Source: Thermoflexus hugenholtzii JAD2 (GTDB lineage Bacteria > Chloroflexota > Anaerolineae > Thermoflexales > Thermoflexaceae). From it: a stretch of 64,000 nt of DNA. Location of the stretch: positions 186,001 through 250,000 of the forward strand of contig NZ_FYEK01000003.1 of assembly GCF_900187885.1 (NCBI RefSeq). The letters are read 5' to 3'. Shown here one piece after another: positions 46,338-55,788 of the stretch. The first letter of the stretch is position 1; the number at the start of each line of letters is the position of its first letter. The translations under genes were made by a program, and so were the position numbers. The notes beneath the pieces were generated by a model that saw only the letters and a list, made by a program, of their open reading frames with translations, had not been told where the DNA came from and made no database searches.

Positions 46338-46727
46338 ATGCACGAGCTGGCGATCACCCAAGCCATCCTGTCCATCGTGCTGGAGGCGGCGGAGGCCGCC
46401 GGGGCGCGCCGGGTCACTGCGGTGGAGCTGACGGTGGGCGCGCTGACCGGCTACGTCGATGACTCCATCCGCTTCTACTTCGAACGGCTCAGCGAAGGCA
46501 CCCTCGCCGAAGGCGCCCTCCTGCGCATCCGCAGGGAGCCCGGGGAGGGACGCTGTCGGGCCTGCGGCGGCGCGTTCCCCGTGGAGCCTCCGCTTCTGCC
46601 CGCTTGTCCCCTCTGCGGCAGCCCGGACATCTGGATCACGGGAGGGAACCGCTGTCTCGTGGAGCGCATCGAGGTGGAAGATGGCGACCCACATCCCGGT
46701 GGTGAAGGCCATCCTCAGCGCCAATGA
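46338..46727 (+). CDS. hypA: Hydrogenase nickel-insertion protein HypA
   Basis: A 129-residue nickel chaperone that works with HypB to load Ni into the hydrogenase large subunit. The N-terminal MHELAITQ provides the nickel ligand His2 and the Glu next to it, and the zinc site is CRACGG...CPLCGS. The ATG at 46338 is required to expose MHE; the frame extends six codons upstream. It heads the maturation operon and overlaps hypB by 47 bases. Confidence 0.95.
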   Translation: MHELAITQAILSIVLEAAEAAGARRVTAVELTVGALTGYVDDSIRFYFERLSEGTLAEGALLRIRREPGEGRCRACGGAFPVEPPLLPACPLCGSPDIWITGGNRCLVERIEVEDGDPHPGGEGHPQRQ

Positions 46728-47355
46728 CGCGGTCGCCGCGGAGAACCGAGCGGCTTTCGACGCCGCCGGCCTCCTCGCGGTCAACCTGATGTCCTCCCCC
46801 GGGGCCGGCAAAACCAGCCTGATCCTCGCCACCCTGGAGCGCCTCCCCCCTTCCCTGCGCGCCGGGGTGATCGAGGGAGACATCGCCTCCACCCTGGACG
46901 CCGAGCGCATCGCCGCCCGGAACATCCCGGTGGTGCAGATCAACACCGGCGGGGCGTGCCATCTGGACGCCCCCATGGTCCGCTCCGCCCTCCCCCATCT
47001 CCCCCTTCCCGACCTCGACCTGCTGTTCATCGAGAACGTGGGGAACCTGGTCTGCCCGGCGGAGTTCGACCTGGGCGCCCATCTCCGCATCGTGGTCGCC
47101 AGCGTCCCCGAAGGCCACGACAAGCCCTACAAGTATCCGGGGATGTTCCAGAAGGCCGATGCCGTCGTGCTCAACAAAGTCGATCTCATGCCCCACATCG
47201 ACTTCGACCTCTCCGCCTTCCAGCACGGCCTGTCGATCCTCCGCCCGGGGATCCCACTCTTCCTCCTGTCGTGTCGGACCGGCCAGGGCGTGGATGAGTG
47301 GGTGGGATGGCTGACGGCGCATCTTCGGGCGCGCCGAGGGGATCATGGCGGCTGA
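46681..47355 (+). CDS. hypB: Hydrogenase nickel-incorporation GTPase HypB
   Basis: A 224-residue SIMIBI-class GTPase. P-loop SSPGAGKTSL, switch ligand site GGACHLDA (Cys and His for metal), NVGNLVCPAEFDLG and the guanine motif NKVDL. The N-terminus lacks both the CxxCGC nickel site and a polyhistidine stretch seen in some HypBs, so nickel storage is unlikely. It overlaps hypA by 47 bases and hypF by 11 bases, indicating tight translational coupling. Confidence 0.95.
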   Translation: MATHIPVVKAILSANDAVAAENRAAFDAAGLLAVNLMSSPGAGKTSLILATLERLPPSLRAGVIEGDIASTLDAERIAARNIPVVQINTGGACHLDAPMVRSALPHLPLPDLDLLFIENVGNLVCPAEFDLGAHLRIVVASVPEGHDKPYKYPGMFQKADAVVLNKVDLMPHIDFDLSAFQHGLSILRPGIPLFLLSCRTGQGVDEWVGWLTAHLRARRGDHGG

Positions 47356-49753
47356 ACGGCGACGGCTGCGGGTGGAGATCCAGGGCGCCGTGCAGGGCGT
47401 GGGGTTCCGTCCTTACATCTACCGGCTGGCCACCGAGCTGGGCCTGGCCGGGTGGGTCCGGAATGATCCCCAGGGGGTGTTCATCGAGGTGGAAGGCCCC
47501 CCGCACGCCCTGGCGCGCTTCCTGGAGCGCCTCCCCCACGAAGCCCCTCCCCGCGCCCGCATCCACAGCCTGCACGTTTTCCATCTGGATCCGGTCGGCT
47601 ATGCCGGCTTCGAGATCCGCCACAGCGAGGGCGAAGGAGATAAAACAGTCCTCATCCTCCCGGACATCGCCACATGCCCGCGCTGTCTCTCCGAGATCCT
47701 GGACCCTGCGGATCGCCGCTATCGCTATCCGTTCACCAACTGCACCGATTGCGGACCGCGCTGGACCATCGTGGAGGCCCTGCCCTACGACCGGCCCCAC
47801 ACCACCATGCGCCGGTTCCGTATGTGCTCGGACTGCCAGAGGGAGTATGAGAACCCGTTGGACCGCCGGTTCCACGCCCAGCCCAACGCCTGTCCGCGCT
47901 GCGGCCCGACCCTCGCGTTCTACGCGCGGGAGCCCTCCGCTGATCGGGATGGGGAGGATCACCCCGACTTCCCCTCTCAGGTGGGGGAATACCGCCGGAT
48001 CGCCCGGGGGGACGCGGCGCTGCGCCGGGCAGCGGCCGCTCTGCGCGCAGGCCAGATCGTGGCCGTCAAAGGGCTGGGGGGATTCCACCTCATGGTCGAC
48101 GCGCGGAACGAGGAGGCCATCGCCCGGCTGCGGGCCCGCAAGCCCCGCCGCGACAAGCCCTTCGCCCTGATGGCCCGGGACCTCGATCAGGTCCGCGCGA
48201 TGTGCGAGACCTCGCCGGAGATCGAGGCACTGCTTGCCGGGCCGGAGGCCCCCATTGTGCTGCTCCCCCGCCGGCCCGGAGCCCCGGTGGCCTCCAACGT
48301 GGCCCCCGGGAACCCCTACCTGGGGGTGATGCTCCCCTACACGCCGCTGCACCATCTGCTGCTGCGGGAGCTGGACTTCCCGGTGGTGGCCACCAGCGGC
48401 AACCTGACCGACGAGCCCATCTGCACCGACGAACGGGAGGCCTTCCAGCGGCTGGCCCGCGTCGCCGACGCCTTTCTGATCCACAACCGCCCCATCGCCC
48501 GTCACGCCGACGACAGCGTGATGGTCTGGATGCGGGGGGAGCCCCGGATCCTGCGTCGGGCTCGCGGCTTCGCGCCGCTGCCCATCCTCCTGAGCCGGCC
48601 GCTGCCCACCTTGCTGGCCGTGGGCGGGCACCTCAAGAACACCATCGCCCTCAGCGTCGGCCGCCAGGTGTTCCTGAGCCCCCACATCGGCGACCTGGAC
48701 ACGGCGGAGGCCCTCCGGACCTTCGAGCGCATGATCGGGGATTTCCTCCGCCTGTATGAGGCGGAGTCGGTCGCCATCGCCCACGATCTGCACCCGGACT
48801 ACGCCTCGACGATCTGGGCGCAACGGGCCGCCGCCGGGGACCTCCCCTTGCCGGTCCGGCTTCCCGCTCCGCTGCCCCTTCTCCCGATCCAGCACCATCA
48901 CGCCCATCTGGCGGCCTGTCTGGCCGATCACGGCGTGGAAGGCCCGGCCCTGGGGGTCACCTGGGATGGCACCGGCTACGGACCGGATGGGACCATCTGG
49001 GGCGGCGAGTTCCTGTGGGGGGACGCCTCCGGCTTCCGGCGCGTCGCCAGCCTGCGGCCCTTCCCCCTGCCCGGAGGGGACGCGGCGGTCCACGAGCCCC
49101 GACGGGTGGCCTTCGCACTGCTGTGGGAGATGGTCGGCGAGGCGGCGATGGAATGGGAGGATCTCCCGCCGGTGCGGGCGCTGCGCCCGGCCGAACGCCA
49201 GGCCCTGGCCCGCATGATGGCCCGCGGGCTGAACGCCCCGCGCACCTCCAGCATGGGGCGGCTGTTCGACGCGGTGGCGGCCATGCTGGATCTGCACCAG
49301 CAGGTGAGCTTCGAAGGCCAGGCCGCCATGGCACTGGAGTTCCTCGCCGATCCCGCCGAGCGGCGCGCCTATCCGCTTCCCCTGGTCGAAAACCCGGGGG
49401 GAGAGCCTGCCTGGATCCTGGACTGGCGCCCCCTCTTGGAGGCCATCCTGGAGGACCTGCGGCGGGGGACGGATCGAGACCGGATCGCTGCGCGCTTCCA
49501 CCAGGCGCTGGTGGAGGCCATCGTCGCCGTGGCCCGGGCCGTGGGGGAGCCACGGGTGGCGCTGACCGGCGGCTGCTTCCAGAATCGTTATCTGACCGAA
49601 GAGGCCGCCCGACGTCTGGAAGAGGAAGGCTTCACCGTCCTCCTGCACCGCCAGGTCCCCCCCAACGATGGGGGGATCAGCCTGGGCCAGATTCTGATCG
49701 CCGCGGCCCGTCTGGAGGGCGCTTCCGATCCGTTTCCGACAGGAGGTGTATGA
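47345..49753 (+). CDS. hypF: Carbamoyltransferase HypF (CN ligand synthesis)
   Basis: An 802-residue enzyme that converts carbamoyl phosphate to the thiocarbamate on HypE, the source of cyanide ligands. Domains in order: acylphosphatase (VQGVGFRPYIYRL, residues 10-90), zinc-finger region with four CxxC pairs (CPRC, CTDC, CSDC, CPRC, about 115-195), YrdC-like domain (AVKGLGGFHLMVDA, about 220-390) and Kae1-like domain (GVTWDGTGYGPDGTIWGGEF, about 410-800). Length is typical. It ends sharing bases with hypC. Confidence 0.96.
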   Translation: MAAERRRLRVEIQGAVQGVGFRPYIYRLATELGLAGWVRNDPQGVFIEVEGPPHALARFLERLPHEAPPRARIHSLHVFHLDPVGYAGFEIRHSEGEGDKTVLILPDIATCPRCLSEILDPADRRYRYPFTNCTDCGPRWTIVEALPYDRPHTTMRRFRMCSDCQREYENPLDRRFHAQPNACPRCGPTLAFYAREPSADRDGEDHPDFPSQVGEYRRIARGDAALRRAAAALRAGQIVAVKGLGGFHLMVDARNEEAIARLRARKPRRDKPFALMARDLDQVRAMCETSPEIEALLAGPEAPIVLLPRRPGAPVASNVAPGNPYLGVMLPYTPLHHLLLRELDFPVVATSGNLTDEPICTDEREAFQRLARVADAFLIHNRPIARHADDSVMVWMRGEPRILRRARGFAPLPILLSRPLPTLLAVGGHLKNTIALSVGRQVFLSPHIGDLDTAEALRTFERMIGDFLRLYEAESVAIAHDLHPDYASTIWAQRAAAGDLPLPVRLPAPLPLLPIQHHHAHLAACLADHGVEGPALGVTWDGTGYGPDGTIWGGEFLWGDASGFRRVASLRPFPLPGGDAAVHEPRRVAFALLWEMVGEAAMEWEDLPPVRALRPAERQALARMMARGLNAPRTSSMGRLFDAVAAMLDLHQQVSFEGQAAMALEFLADPAERRAYPLPLVENPGGEPAWILDWRPLLEAILEDLRRGTDRDRIAARFHQALVEAIVAVARAVGEPRVALTGGCFQNRYLTEEAARRLEEEGFTVLLHRQVPPNDGGISLGQILIAAARLEGASDPFPTGGV

Positions 49754-50034
49754 TGTGCCTGGGCGTGCCGGGGAAAGTGGTGGAAGTGAACGAGATGACG
49801 GCCCTGGTGGACTTCTGGGGGGTGCGCAAGCCGGTGATGCTCCACGTTGTGGACGAGCCCGTCTCGCCGGGGGACTACGTCCTGGTCCATGTGGGCTTTG
49901 CCATCCGCCGCATCCCTCCGGAGGAGGTGGAGAACACCCTCGCCTTCTACGAGGCCCTGCTCCGGACGACGGAGGAGGATCTGCTGCGCGCCGAGATCCG
50001 GGATGAGCTGCGCTCGATGGAGGAAGGGCCATGA
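49753..50034 (+). CDS. hypC: Hydrogenase assembly chaperone HypC
   Basis: A 93-residue chaperone that carries the Fe(CN)2CO precursor with HypD. The second of two adjacent ATGs (49753) is chosen because the mature N-terminus must begin with the ligand Cys (MCLGVPGKV); the first would give MMCLG. The ribosome site is AGGAGG. OB-fold sequence VDFWGVRKPVMLHVVDEPV and DYVLVHVGFAIRRI are typical. It ends overlapping hypD (ATGA). Confidence 0.95.
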   Translation: MCLGVPGKVVEVNEMTALVDFWGVRKPVMLHVVDEPVSPGDYVLVHVGFAIRRIPPEEVENTLAFYEALLRTTEEDLLRAEIRDELRSMEEGP

Positions 50035-51173
50035 TCCGGGCGCGCATGGCGAAGCCTTCCGAGCGGCTGGAGTTCCGGGATCCGGAACGGGTGCAGGCCT
50101 TCCGGCAGGCCCTGGACCGGCTGTGCCGGGATCTGCCGAAGCCCATCTCGATCATGCACGTTTGCGGCACCCACGAACAGAGCATCGCCCGCTTCGGCCT
50201 CCGGAGCCTGCTTCCGCCCAACCTCCGGGTGATCATGGGGCCCGGCTGCCCGGTGTGCGTGACCGACATGCCGGAGGTGGACGAGGCCGTTTACCTGGCC
50301 GAGCAGGGAGTGATCCTGGCCACCTTCGGGGACATGTTCCGGGTGCCCGGGACCCGCAAGTCCCTGGCGGAGGCGAAGGCGGAGGGCGCGGACGTCCGGG
50401 TGATCTACAGCCCGTGGGAGGCGCTGCAGATCGCCCGGGAGACCGACCGGGAGGTGGTCTTCTTCGCCACCGGCTTTGAGACCACCGCGGTGGCCACCGC
50501 TGCCGTCATCCTCTCCGGCCCTCCGAAGAACTTCTCCGTCCTGTCCGCCCACAAATACATCCCGCCGGTGATGGAGATCGTGGCCGAGATGCCCCAGACC
50601 CGGGTGCAGGGCTTCCTGGCCGCCGGCCACGCCGCCACCATCACCGGGTGGAAGATCTTCGAGCGCTTCGTGGCCCGCCACGGCATCCCGGTGGTGGTGG
50701 CCGGCTTCGAACCCCTGGACATCCTGAGCGCCCTGGTGCAGCTGGTGGAGCTGATCCGTCGGGGGGAGAAGCGGGTGGTCAACGCCTATCCGCGCTGCGT
50801 CACGCCGGAGGGCAACCGCAACGCCCAGAGGCTGCTGTGGGAGGTCTTCGAGACCGAGAGCGGGGTCTGGCGGGGCATCGCCTACGTCCCCAACGGCAAC
50901 CTGCGCCTGCGGCGGAAATACGCCTGGGTGGACGCCCGGGCCCGCTTCGAGATCCGGCTCTCCGAATGGCTGGGCGACGCCCCGCCCCGTCTCACCCAAG
51001 AGTGCCTCTGCGGCAACATCATGGCCGGCATCGCCACACCCTACGATTGCCGGCTCTTCGGCAAAGAGTGCACGCCCGAGACCCCGGTAGGCGCCTGCAT
51101 GGTGAGCAGCGAGGGGGCCTGCCGCATCTGGTATGAATACGGCGGCCACGTGACCGGGCCGGCCTCCGCATAG
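50031..51173 (+). CDS. hypD: Hydrogenase Fe-ligand assembly protein HypD
   Basis: A 380-residue iron-sulfur protein that builds the Fe(CN)2CO unit with HypC and HypE. The active cysteines are in MHVCGTHEQ and GPGCPVCVT, GFETT is conserved, and the C-terminal cluster region has ECLCGNIMAG...YDCRLFGKECTPETPVGAC. The start overlaps hypC by four bases; an internal ATG (50046) is an alternative. All expected motifs are intact. Confidence 0.95.
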   Translation: MIRARMAKPSERLEFRDPERVQAFRQALDRLCRDLPKPISIMHVCGTHEQSIARFGLRSLLPPNLRVIMGPGCPVCVTDMPEVDEAVYLAEQGVILATFGDMFRVPGTRKSLAEAKAEGADVRVIYSPWEALQIARETDREVVFFATGFETTAVATAAVILSGPPKNFSVLSAHKYIPPVMEIVAEMPQTRVQGFLAAGHAATITGWKIFERFVARHGIPVVVAGFEPLDILSALVQLVELIRRGEKRVVNAYPRCVTPEGNRNAQRLLWEVFETESGVWRGIAYVPNGNLRLRRKYAWVDARARFEIRLSEWLGDAPPRLTQECLCGNIMAGIATPYDCRLFGKECTPETPVGACMVSSEGACRIWYEYGGHVTGPASA

Positions 51174-51189
51174 GGAGGAGAATCGAGCG

Positions 51190-52044
51190 ATGACGACCCA
51201 GATCCTCGAGCTCTATCACATCCGGGTGCGCCGGGAGGGCGCCGTCGGCGTCATCCAGATGGACCGTCCAGAACGGTTCAACGCCCTGGACGTGGCGATG
51301 GCGCGGGACCTGCGGAAGGCGGCCCTGCAGCTCGCCCGCGACCCCGAGATCCGCTGCGTCATCCTGGCCGGGACGGATCGGGCCTTCTGCAGCGGGGCGG
51401 ACCTGAAATACGTCCGGGAGCGGGAGCATCCGGAGGATTTCTCCTACCTGCAACCCGAGGCCCGGCCGGTGGAGGGCGGATACGGGCGGAGCTTTAAGGA
51501 GATCCTGGAGTATCTGCACAGCACCATCTCCGAGATCCGCCGCGCGCCCAAGCCCTTCATCGCCGCCGTCAAGGGGGTGGCCGCGGCAGGGGGGCTGGGC
51601 CTGGCCATGGCCTGCGATCTGGTCTTCGCCTCCGATCGGGCCGCCTTCGAATGGGCCTACTCCAAGACCAGCCTCACAGGAGCGGAAAGCACGACCTTCC
51701 TCCTCCCCCGCCTCATCGGCCTGCGGCGGACGATGGAGATGGTCTTCCTCAACCCGCGCCTCACCGCCCAAGAGGCCCTGGCCTGGGGCCTGATCAACGG
51801 CATCTTCCCCTTCGAGACGTTCGATCAGGAAGTGGAGGCCATCGCCCAGCGGCTGGCCCGCGGGCCCACCCGGGCCTGGGCCATCACCAAGGCCCTCATC
51901 AACGAAGCCCTGGGCATCGATCGGCTGGACAGCCATATGGCCAAGGAGCTGCGACACCTGGTGGAGATCGCGGAGACGCCGGACTTCGCCGAGGGCCTCT
52001 CGGCGTTCTTCGAGAAGCGAGAACCCCGGTTTCACGGAGCGTGA
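51190..52044 (+). CDS. Crotonase-fold protein (enoyl-CoA hydratase/isomerase family) inside the hyp operon
   Basis: A 284-residue crotonase-superfamily protein. The CoA and oxyanion elements are present (FNALDVAMARDL, CSGADLKY, AVKGVAAAGGLGLAMACDLV, LPRLIGLRRTMEMVFL). The two glutamates of classical enoyl-CoA hydratases are not in place: the first position reads GGLGLAM instead of GGCELAM, and the second falls in EWAYSKTSLTGAES, closer to isomerase-type members. It is therefore more likely an isomerase or specialised enzyme. It lies 16 bases after hypD and four bases before hypE, so it is co-expressed with maturation genes, but no link to hydrogenase assembly is known to me. Confidence 0.8.
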   Translation: MTTQILELYHIRVRREGAVGVIQMDRPERFNALDVAMARDLRKAALQLARDPEIRCVILAGTDRAFCSGADLKYVREREHPEDFSYLQPEARPVEGGYGRSFKEILEYLHSTISEIRRAPKPFIAAVKGVAAAGGLGLAMACDLVFASDRAAFEWAYSKTSLTGAESTTFLLPRLIGLRRTMEMVFLNPRLTAQEALAWGLINGIFPFETFDQEVEAIAQRLARGPTRAWAITKALINEALGIDRLDSHMAKELRHLVEIAETPDFAEGLSAFFEKREPRFHGA

Positions 52045-52048
52045 GACC

Positions 52049-53098
52049 ATGCGCGCGGAAAGCTTGAGCGCCTGCCCCATCCCACCCCTGTCTTACCGCA
52101 CGGTGTTGCTGGGCCACGGGAGCGGGGGCCGGTTGATGCACGAGTTGATCGAGAAGGTGTTCCGCCCCCTCCTCCTGCCGCCGGATATGCGCGTGCTCAA
52201 CGACGCCGCCGTCATGACGGTCGACGGGCTGCAGCTGGCCTTCACCACCGACGCCTTCGTTGTGGACCCCATCGTGTTCCCCGGGGGCGATATCGGTCGG
52301 CTGGCGGTCAACGGGACCATCAACGATCTGGCGGTGAGCGGGGCGCGCCCCCTGTTCCTCAGCGCCGCCTTCATCCTGGAGGAGGGCCTGCCCATCGAGA
52401 CCCTGTGCCAAATCGTGGACTCCATGCGCCAAGCCGCCGCGGAGGCCGGCGTCCCCATCGTCACCGGCGACACCAAAGTGGTCAACCGGGGGAAGGCGGA
52501 CAAGATCTTCATCACCACCACCGGCATCGGCATTGTGGAATACGAGGGGACGCTCTCCGCGGACCAGGCCCGGCCCGGGGACGTGGTGCTCCTGAACGGC
52601 CCCATCGCCGCCCACGGCATCGCGGTGATGCTGGCCCGGGAGCAGATCGAGTTCGAGCAGCCCATCCGGTCCGACACCGCGCCGCTTCACACCCTGGTGG
52701 CTGCCATGCTCCGCGCCAGCCCTCGCATCCGCTGCATGCGCGACGCCACCCGGGGCGGCCTGGCCAGCGCCCTCAACGAGATCGCCATGAGCTCCCGCGT
52801 GGGCATCCAGCTGGATGAGGCGCGCATCCCCATCCAGGATGAAGTGAAAGGCGCCTGCGAGCTGCTGGGCCTGGATCCTCTCCATGTGGCCAACGAGGGG
52901 AAGCTGGTGGCCATCGTCGCCCGGGAGGACGCGGAGCGGGTGCTGGAGGCCATGCGCGCCCACCCCCTGGGCCAGGAAGCCACCGTGATCGGAGAGGTCG
53001 TGGAGGACCCCCGCCACCTGGTCCTGCTACGAACCCGAGTGGGCGGCTTCCGGGTGGTCAGCATGCCCGCCGGCGAACCCCTCCCCCGAATCTGCTAA
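52049..53098 (+). CDS. hypE: Hydrogenase maturation protein HypE
   Basis: A 349-residue PurM-like ATPase that dehydrates the C-terminal thiocarbamate to thiocyanate. It begins with the conserved LGHGSGGRLMHELI and NDAAVM motifs, and ends with the required C-terminal PRIC, whose Cys receives the carbamoyl group from HypF. Length is standard. It is the last maturation gene, followed by a 142-base gap containing the CRP-type palindrome. Confidence 0.96.
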   Translation: MRAESLSACPIPPLSYRTVLLGHGSGGRLMHELIEKVFRPLLLPPDMRVLNDAAVMTVDGLQLAFTTDAFVVDPIVFPGGDIGRLAVNGTINDLAVSGARPLFLSAAFILEEGLPIETLCQIVDSMRQAAAEAGVPIVTGDTKVVNRGKADKIFITTTGIGIVEYEGTLSADQARPGDVVLLNGPIAAHGIAVMLAREQIEFEQPIRSDTAPLHTLVAAMLRASPRIRCMRDATRGGLASALNEIAMSSRVGIQLDEARIPIQDEVKGACELLGLDPLHVANEGKLVAIVAREDAERVLEAMRAHPLGQEATVIGEVVEDPRHLVLLRTRVGGFRVVSMPAGEPLPRIC

Positions 53099-53111
53099 GC
53101 AGAGCCCCGCA

Positions 53112-53133
53112 AATTGTGAATAAAATCACAATT
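53112..53133. promoter_or_regulatory. Perfect CRP/FNR-family palindrome upstream of hydrogenase structural genes
   Basis: AATTGTGA-N6-TCACAATT: both eight-base arms match exactly and contain the TGTGA-N6-TCACA core of CRP-type sites. It is AT-rich against a GC-rich background. Its centre is about 65 bases upstream of the start point implied by CATAAT at 53176-53181, near the class I activator position. The cognate regulator is not in the window. Confidence 0.6.
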
Positions 53134-53240
53134 CGTCGCTGTGCTTTCTCACTGGCCGCGCCGAATAGGAGCGTTCATAATTGATTTAAGGAACGCCTGG
53201 ACTTTCGCCCGGCCCTTGGTATCAGAGGGAGGAGAGCGCC

Positions 53241-54395
53241 ATGGCAAACCCCGAGGCCCCGATCCCCGTTCCGAACTCGGTGTGGCGAATCGAGAAAGCC
53301 CGATTGCAGGACCTGATCGATGCACTCCGCCGGCAGGGCTACACCGTCATCGGCCCTTGCATCCGGGAAGGGGCCATCGTTTACGATGAGATCCACCAGA
53401 TCTCGGATCTCCCCATTGGATGGACCGATGAGCAGGACGGCGGGCACTACCGTCTGAAGCGTCGGGAGGATGCTTCCTTCTTCGGCTACGCGGTCGGGCC
53501 CCACTCCTGGAAGCGCTTCCTGCATCCCCCGGTTCTCTCCCTGGGCCAAGCGCGCCGCAACGGCGCGGGATTCGAGTGGATCGTCCCCTCGGATCCTCCG
53601 CCTCGCTATGCGTTCCTGGGGGTCCGGGCTTGCGAGCTCCACGCCATCACGATCCTGGATCGGGTGTTCATGGGCGGGCCGTATGTGGACCCGACGTATC
53701 AGGCCCGTCGGGAGGGGATTTTCCTGATCGCCGTGCAGTGCGCCGTCGCCGGCGGCACATGCTTCTGCGCCTCCATGGGCACCGGGCCCAAGGCCCCACC
53801 GGGCGCGGACCTCATCCTCACCGAGCTGGCGGAGGCCTTCATCGTCGAGATCGGGACGGAGCGGGGCGCGGCGCTGATGGCCGGCATCCCCCGCGCGCCC
53901 GCTACGGAGGCCGACCGGGTCGCGGTGGAGGCGCAGCTCGCCGCCACCGCCCGCGCCATGGGCCGGCAGATGGACACCACCGACCTGCCTGCCCTGCTCT
54001 ACCGCAACCTGGAACATCCCCGCTGGGAGGAGGTGGCCCAGCGCTGCCTCACCTGCGGGAACTGCACCATGGTCTGCCCCACCTGCTTCTGCTTCACCGT
54101 GGAGGACGTCAGCGACCTGACCGGCACCCGCGCCGAGCGGGTGCGCCGCTGGGATTCGTGCTTCACCACCGAGTTCACCTACACCGCCGGCCGCCCCATC
54201 CGCCAGAGCGCGAAGGCCCGTTACCGCCAGTGGCTAACCCACAAGCTGGCCTCCTGGTGGGAGCAGTTCGGGACCTCAGGATGCGTCGGCTGCGGGCGCT
54301 GCATCACCTGGTGCCCGGTGGGGATCGATCTGACCGAAGAGGTGGCCGCCATCCGCAGGACCGACGGCGCCACCCCCGAGGCGGAGAGGAGGTGA
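53241..54395 (+). CDS. hydB: Group 3b [NiFe] hydrogenase beta subunit (4Fe-4S protein)
   Basis: A 384-residue iron-sulfur subunit of the cytosolic NAD(P)-linked hydrogenase (sulfhydrogenase). Two ferredoxin-type clusters are near the C-terminus: [12 protein letters not shown] plus CFC (about residue 269) and [12 protein letters not shown] (about 348). Earlier cysteines in VRACELHA and [10 protein letters not shown] fit the HydB family. It passes electrons between the delta/alpha core and the gamma flavoprotein. First structural gene, with AGGGAGGAG upstream. Confidence 0.93.
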   Translation: MANPEAPIPVPNSVWRIEKARLQDLIDALRRQGYTVIGPCIREGAIVYDEIHQISDLPIGWTDEQDGGHYRLKRREDASFFGYAVGPHSWKRFLHPPVLSLGQARRNGAGFEWIVPSDPPPRYAFLGVRACELHAITILDRVFMGGPYVDPTYQARREGIFLIAVQCAVAGGTCFCASMGTGPKAPPGADLILTELAEAFIVEIGTERGAALMAGIPRAPATEADRVAVEAQLAATARAMGRQMDTTDLPALLYRNLEHPRWEEVAQRCLTCGNCTMVCPTCFCFTVEDVSDLTGTRAERVRRWDSCFTTEFTYTAGRPIRQSAKARYRQWLTHKLASWWEQFGTSGCVGCGRCITWCPVGIDLTEEVAAIRRTDGATPEAERR

Positions 54396-54399
54396 TCCG

Positions 54400-54879
54400 A
54401 TGTCCAAAGCAGCGATCCTGGAGGCCCTGCGCCAGCATCCCTTCACCCACGACATGGAGGAGGCCTGGAAAGAGGTCCTGGCGGAGATGGCGCGGCTGCA
54501 GACCTACCCGCCGGACGCGCTGCTGCTGCGGGAGGGACGCGCCGCCGATGCCTTCTTCCTCATCGTGGATGGCCTGGTGGCCATCGAGATGTTCGTGCCC
54601 GAGCGGGGAACCCTGCGTCTGCAAACCGTGAGCCCCGGGGAAGTCGTTGGCTGGTCGTGGGCGCTCCCGCCTTACCGCTGGGAGTTCGACGCCCGCGCCC
54701 TCGCCGAAACCACCGCCGTGGTCCTGGACGCTGCCGCCTTGCGAGCCCGGATGAGCCAGGACTGCGCCCTCGCTGCCTGGATCCTGAGCCGCCTGCTCGC
54801 CGTGGTCGCCGGCCGCCTGAAAGCGACCCGCTTGCAGCTGCTGGATCTCTACGCCCCGCCGGAGCGGAGGACGCCATGA
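54400..54879 (+). CDS. Cyclic-nucleotide-binding-domain protein without HTH, in hydrogenase operon
   Basis: A 159-residue protein with a cNMP-binding fold ([21 protein letters not shown] and [29 protein letters not shown]), then a C-helix. No DNA-binding domain follows, so it is not a CRP-type transcription factor. The phosphate-binding cassette lacks the canonical RxS/T, so nucleotide binding is uncertain. It sits between beta and gamma genes and overlaps the latter by four bases, suggesting it acts on the enzyme itself. Confidence 0.85.
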   Translation: MSKAAILEALRQHPFTHDMEEAWKEVLAEMARLQTYPPDALLLREGRAADAFFLIVDGLVAIEMFVPERGTLRLQTVSPGEVVGWSWALPPYRWEFDARALAETTAVVLDAAALRARMSQDCALAAWILSRLLAVVAGRLKATRLQLLDLYAPPERRTP

Positions 54880-55745
54880 TCCCTTCTCCCATCTATACCT
54901 ACCCATGGGCGCCGACGCTGGAGCGCTTCCTCCCTGCCCCCTATCCGGTCACCGGGATCCGCCGGGAGACTGGGGACACGGTGACGTTGCGCCTGCGCCC
55001 TCCGGAGGGCCGCCCGCCGGCCTTCCAGCCCGGCCAGTTCAACATGCTCTACCTGTTCGGCATCGGCGAGGTCCCGATCTCCATCAGCGGGGTCCATCCC
55101 CGCAGCGGGGACCTGGAGCACACGGTGCGGGCGGTCGGATCCGTCACGCGGGCCCTGGCTCGGCTCCGGAAGGGGGACGTGGTGGGCGTGCGGGGTCCCT
55201 TCGGGAGGGGCTGGCCCCTTGAGGAGGCCAAAGGCCATGATATCCTGATCCTCGCCGGGGGCATCGGGCTGGCGCCCCTGCGTCCCGCCCTCCAGCACAT
55301 CCTGGCTCATCGCTCCGAATACGAGCAGGTGGTGCTCCTCTACGGAGCCCGCACGCCCGCCGACCTGCTGTATCCGGCGGAGCTGGAACGCTGGCGGGGG
55401 CGGCTGGATCTGCAAGTCTTGGTGACCGTGGACCGCGGGGATGAGGCCTGGCGGGGGCACATCGGGGTGGTCACCACGCTGCTCCCTCTGGCCGAGCGGC
55501 TGATGGACCTCCGGAGGGCGTTCATCCTGATGTGCGGCCCCGAGGTCATGATGCGTGTGGCGGCCCGCGAGCTGGAGGATCGCAAGGTGCCCCCGGAGCG
55601 CATCTTTCTATCTCTGGAGCGGAACATGAAATGTGCCGTGGGGTTCTGCGGCCACTGCCAGTTCGGCCCTGTCTTCATCTGCCGGGACGGCCCGGTGTTC
55701 CCCCTGGGCCGCGTCCGCCCGCTCCTGGAGGTGCGGGAGCTGTAA
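54876..55745 (+). CDS. hydG: Hydrogenase gamma subunit (FAD/NAD(P) oxidoreductase)
   Basis: A 289-residue ferredoxin-reductase-like flavoprotein that exchanges electrons with NAD(P). FAD domain (1-105, [22 protein letters not shown]), NAD domain with [15 protein letters not shown], and a C-terminal [2Fe-2S] site formed by Cys253, 258, 261 and 269 ([11 protein letters not shown]...FIC). This fits the HydG subunit of group 3b enzymes. Its ATG overlaps the preceding stop (ATGA). Confidence 0.93.
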   Translation: MIPSPIYTYPWAPTLERFLPAPYPVTGIRRETGDTVTLRLRPPEGRPPAFQPGQFNMLYLFGIGEVPISISGVHPRSGDLEHTVRAVGSVTRALARLRKGDVVGVRGPFGRGWPLEEAKGHDILILAGGIGLAPLRPALQHILAHRSEYEQVVLLYGARTPADLLYPAELERWRGRLDLQVLVTVDRGDEAWRGHIGVVTTLLPLAERLMDLRRAFILMCGPEVMMRVAARELEDRKVPPERIFLSLERNMKCAVGFCGHCQFGPVFICRDGPVFPLGRVRPLLEVREL

Positions 55746-55788
55746 GGACTCGCGTTCGTTTCGATCCAAAACCGGGAAGGAGGACGCG

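Noticed and set aside
54400-54879. CRP-family transcription factor acting on the adjacent palindrome
   Set aside because: The protein ends after the C-helix and lacks any helix-turn-helix.
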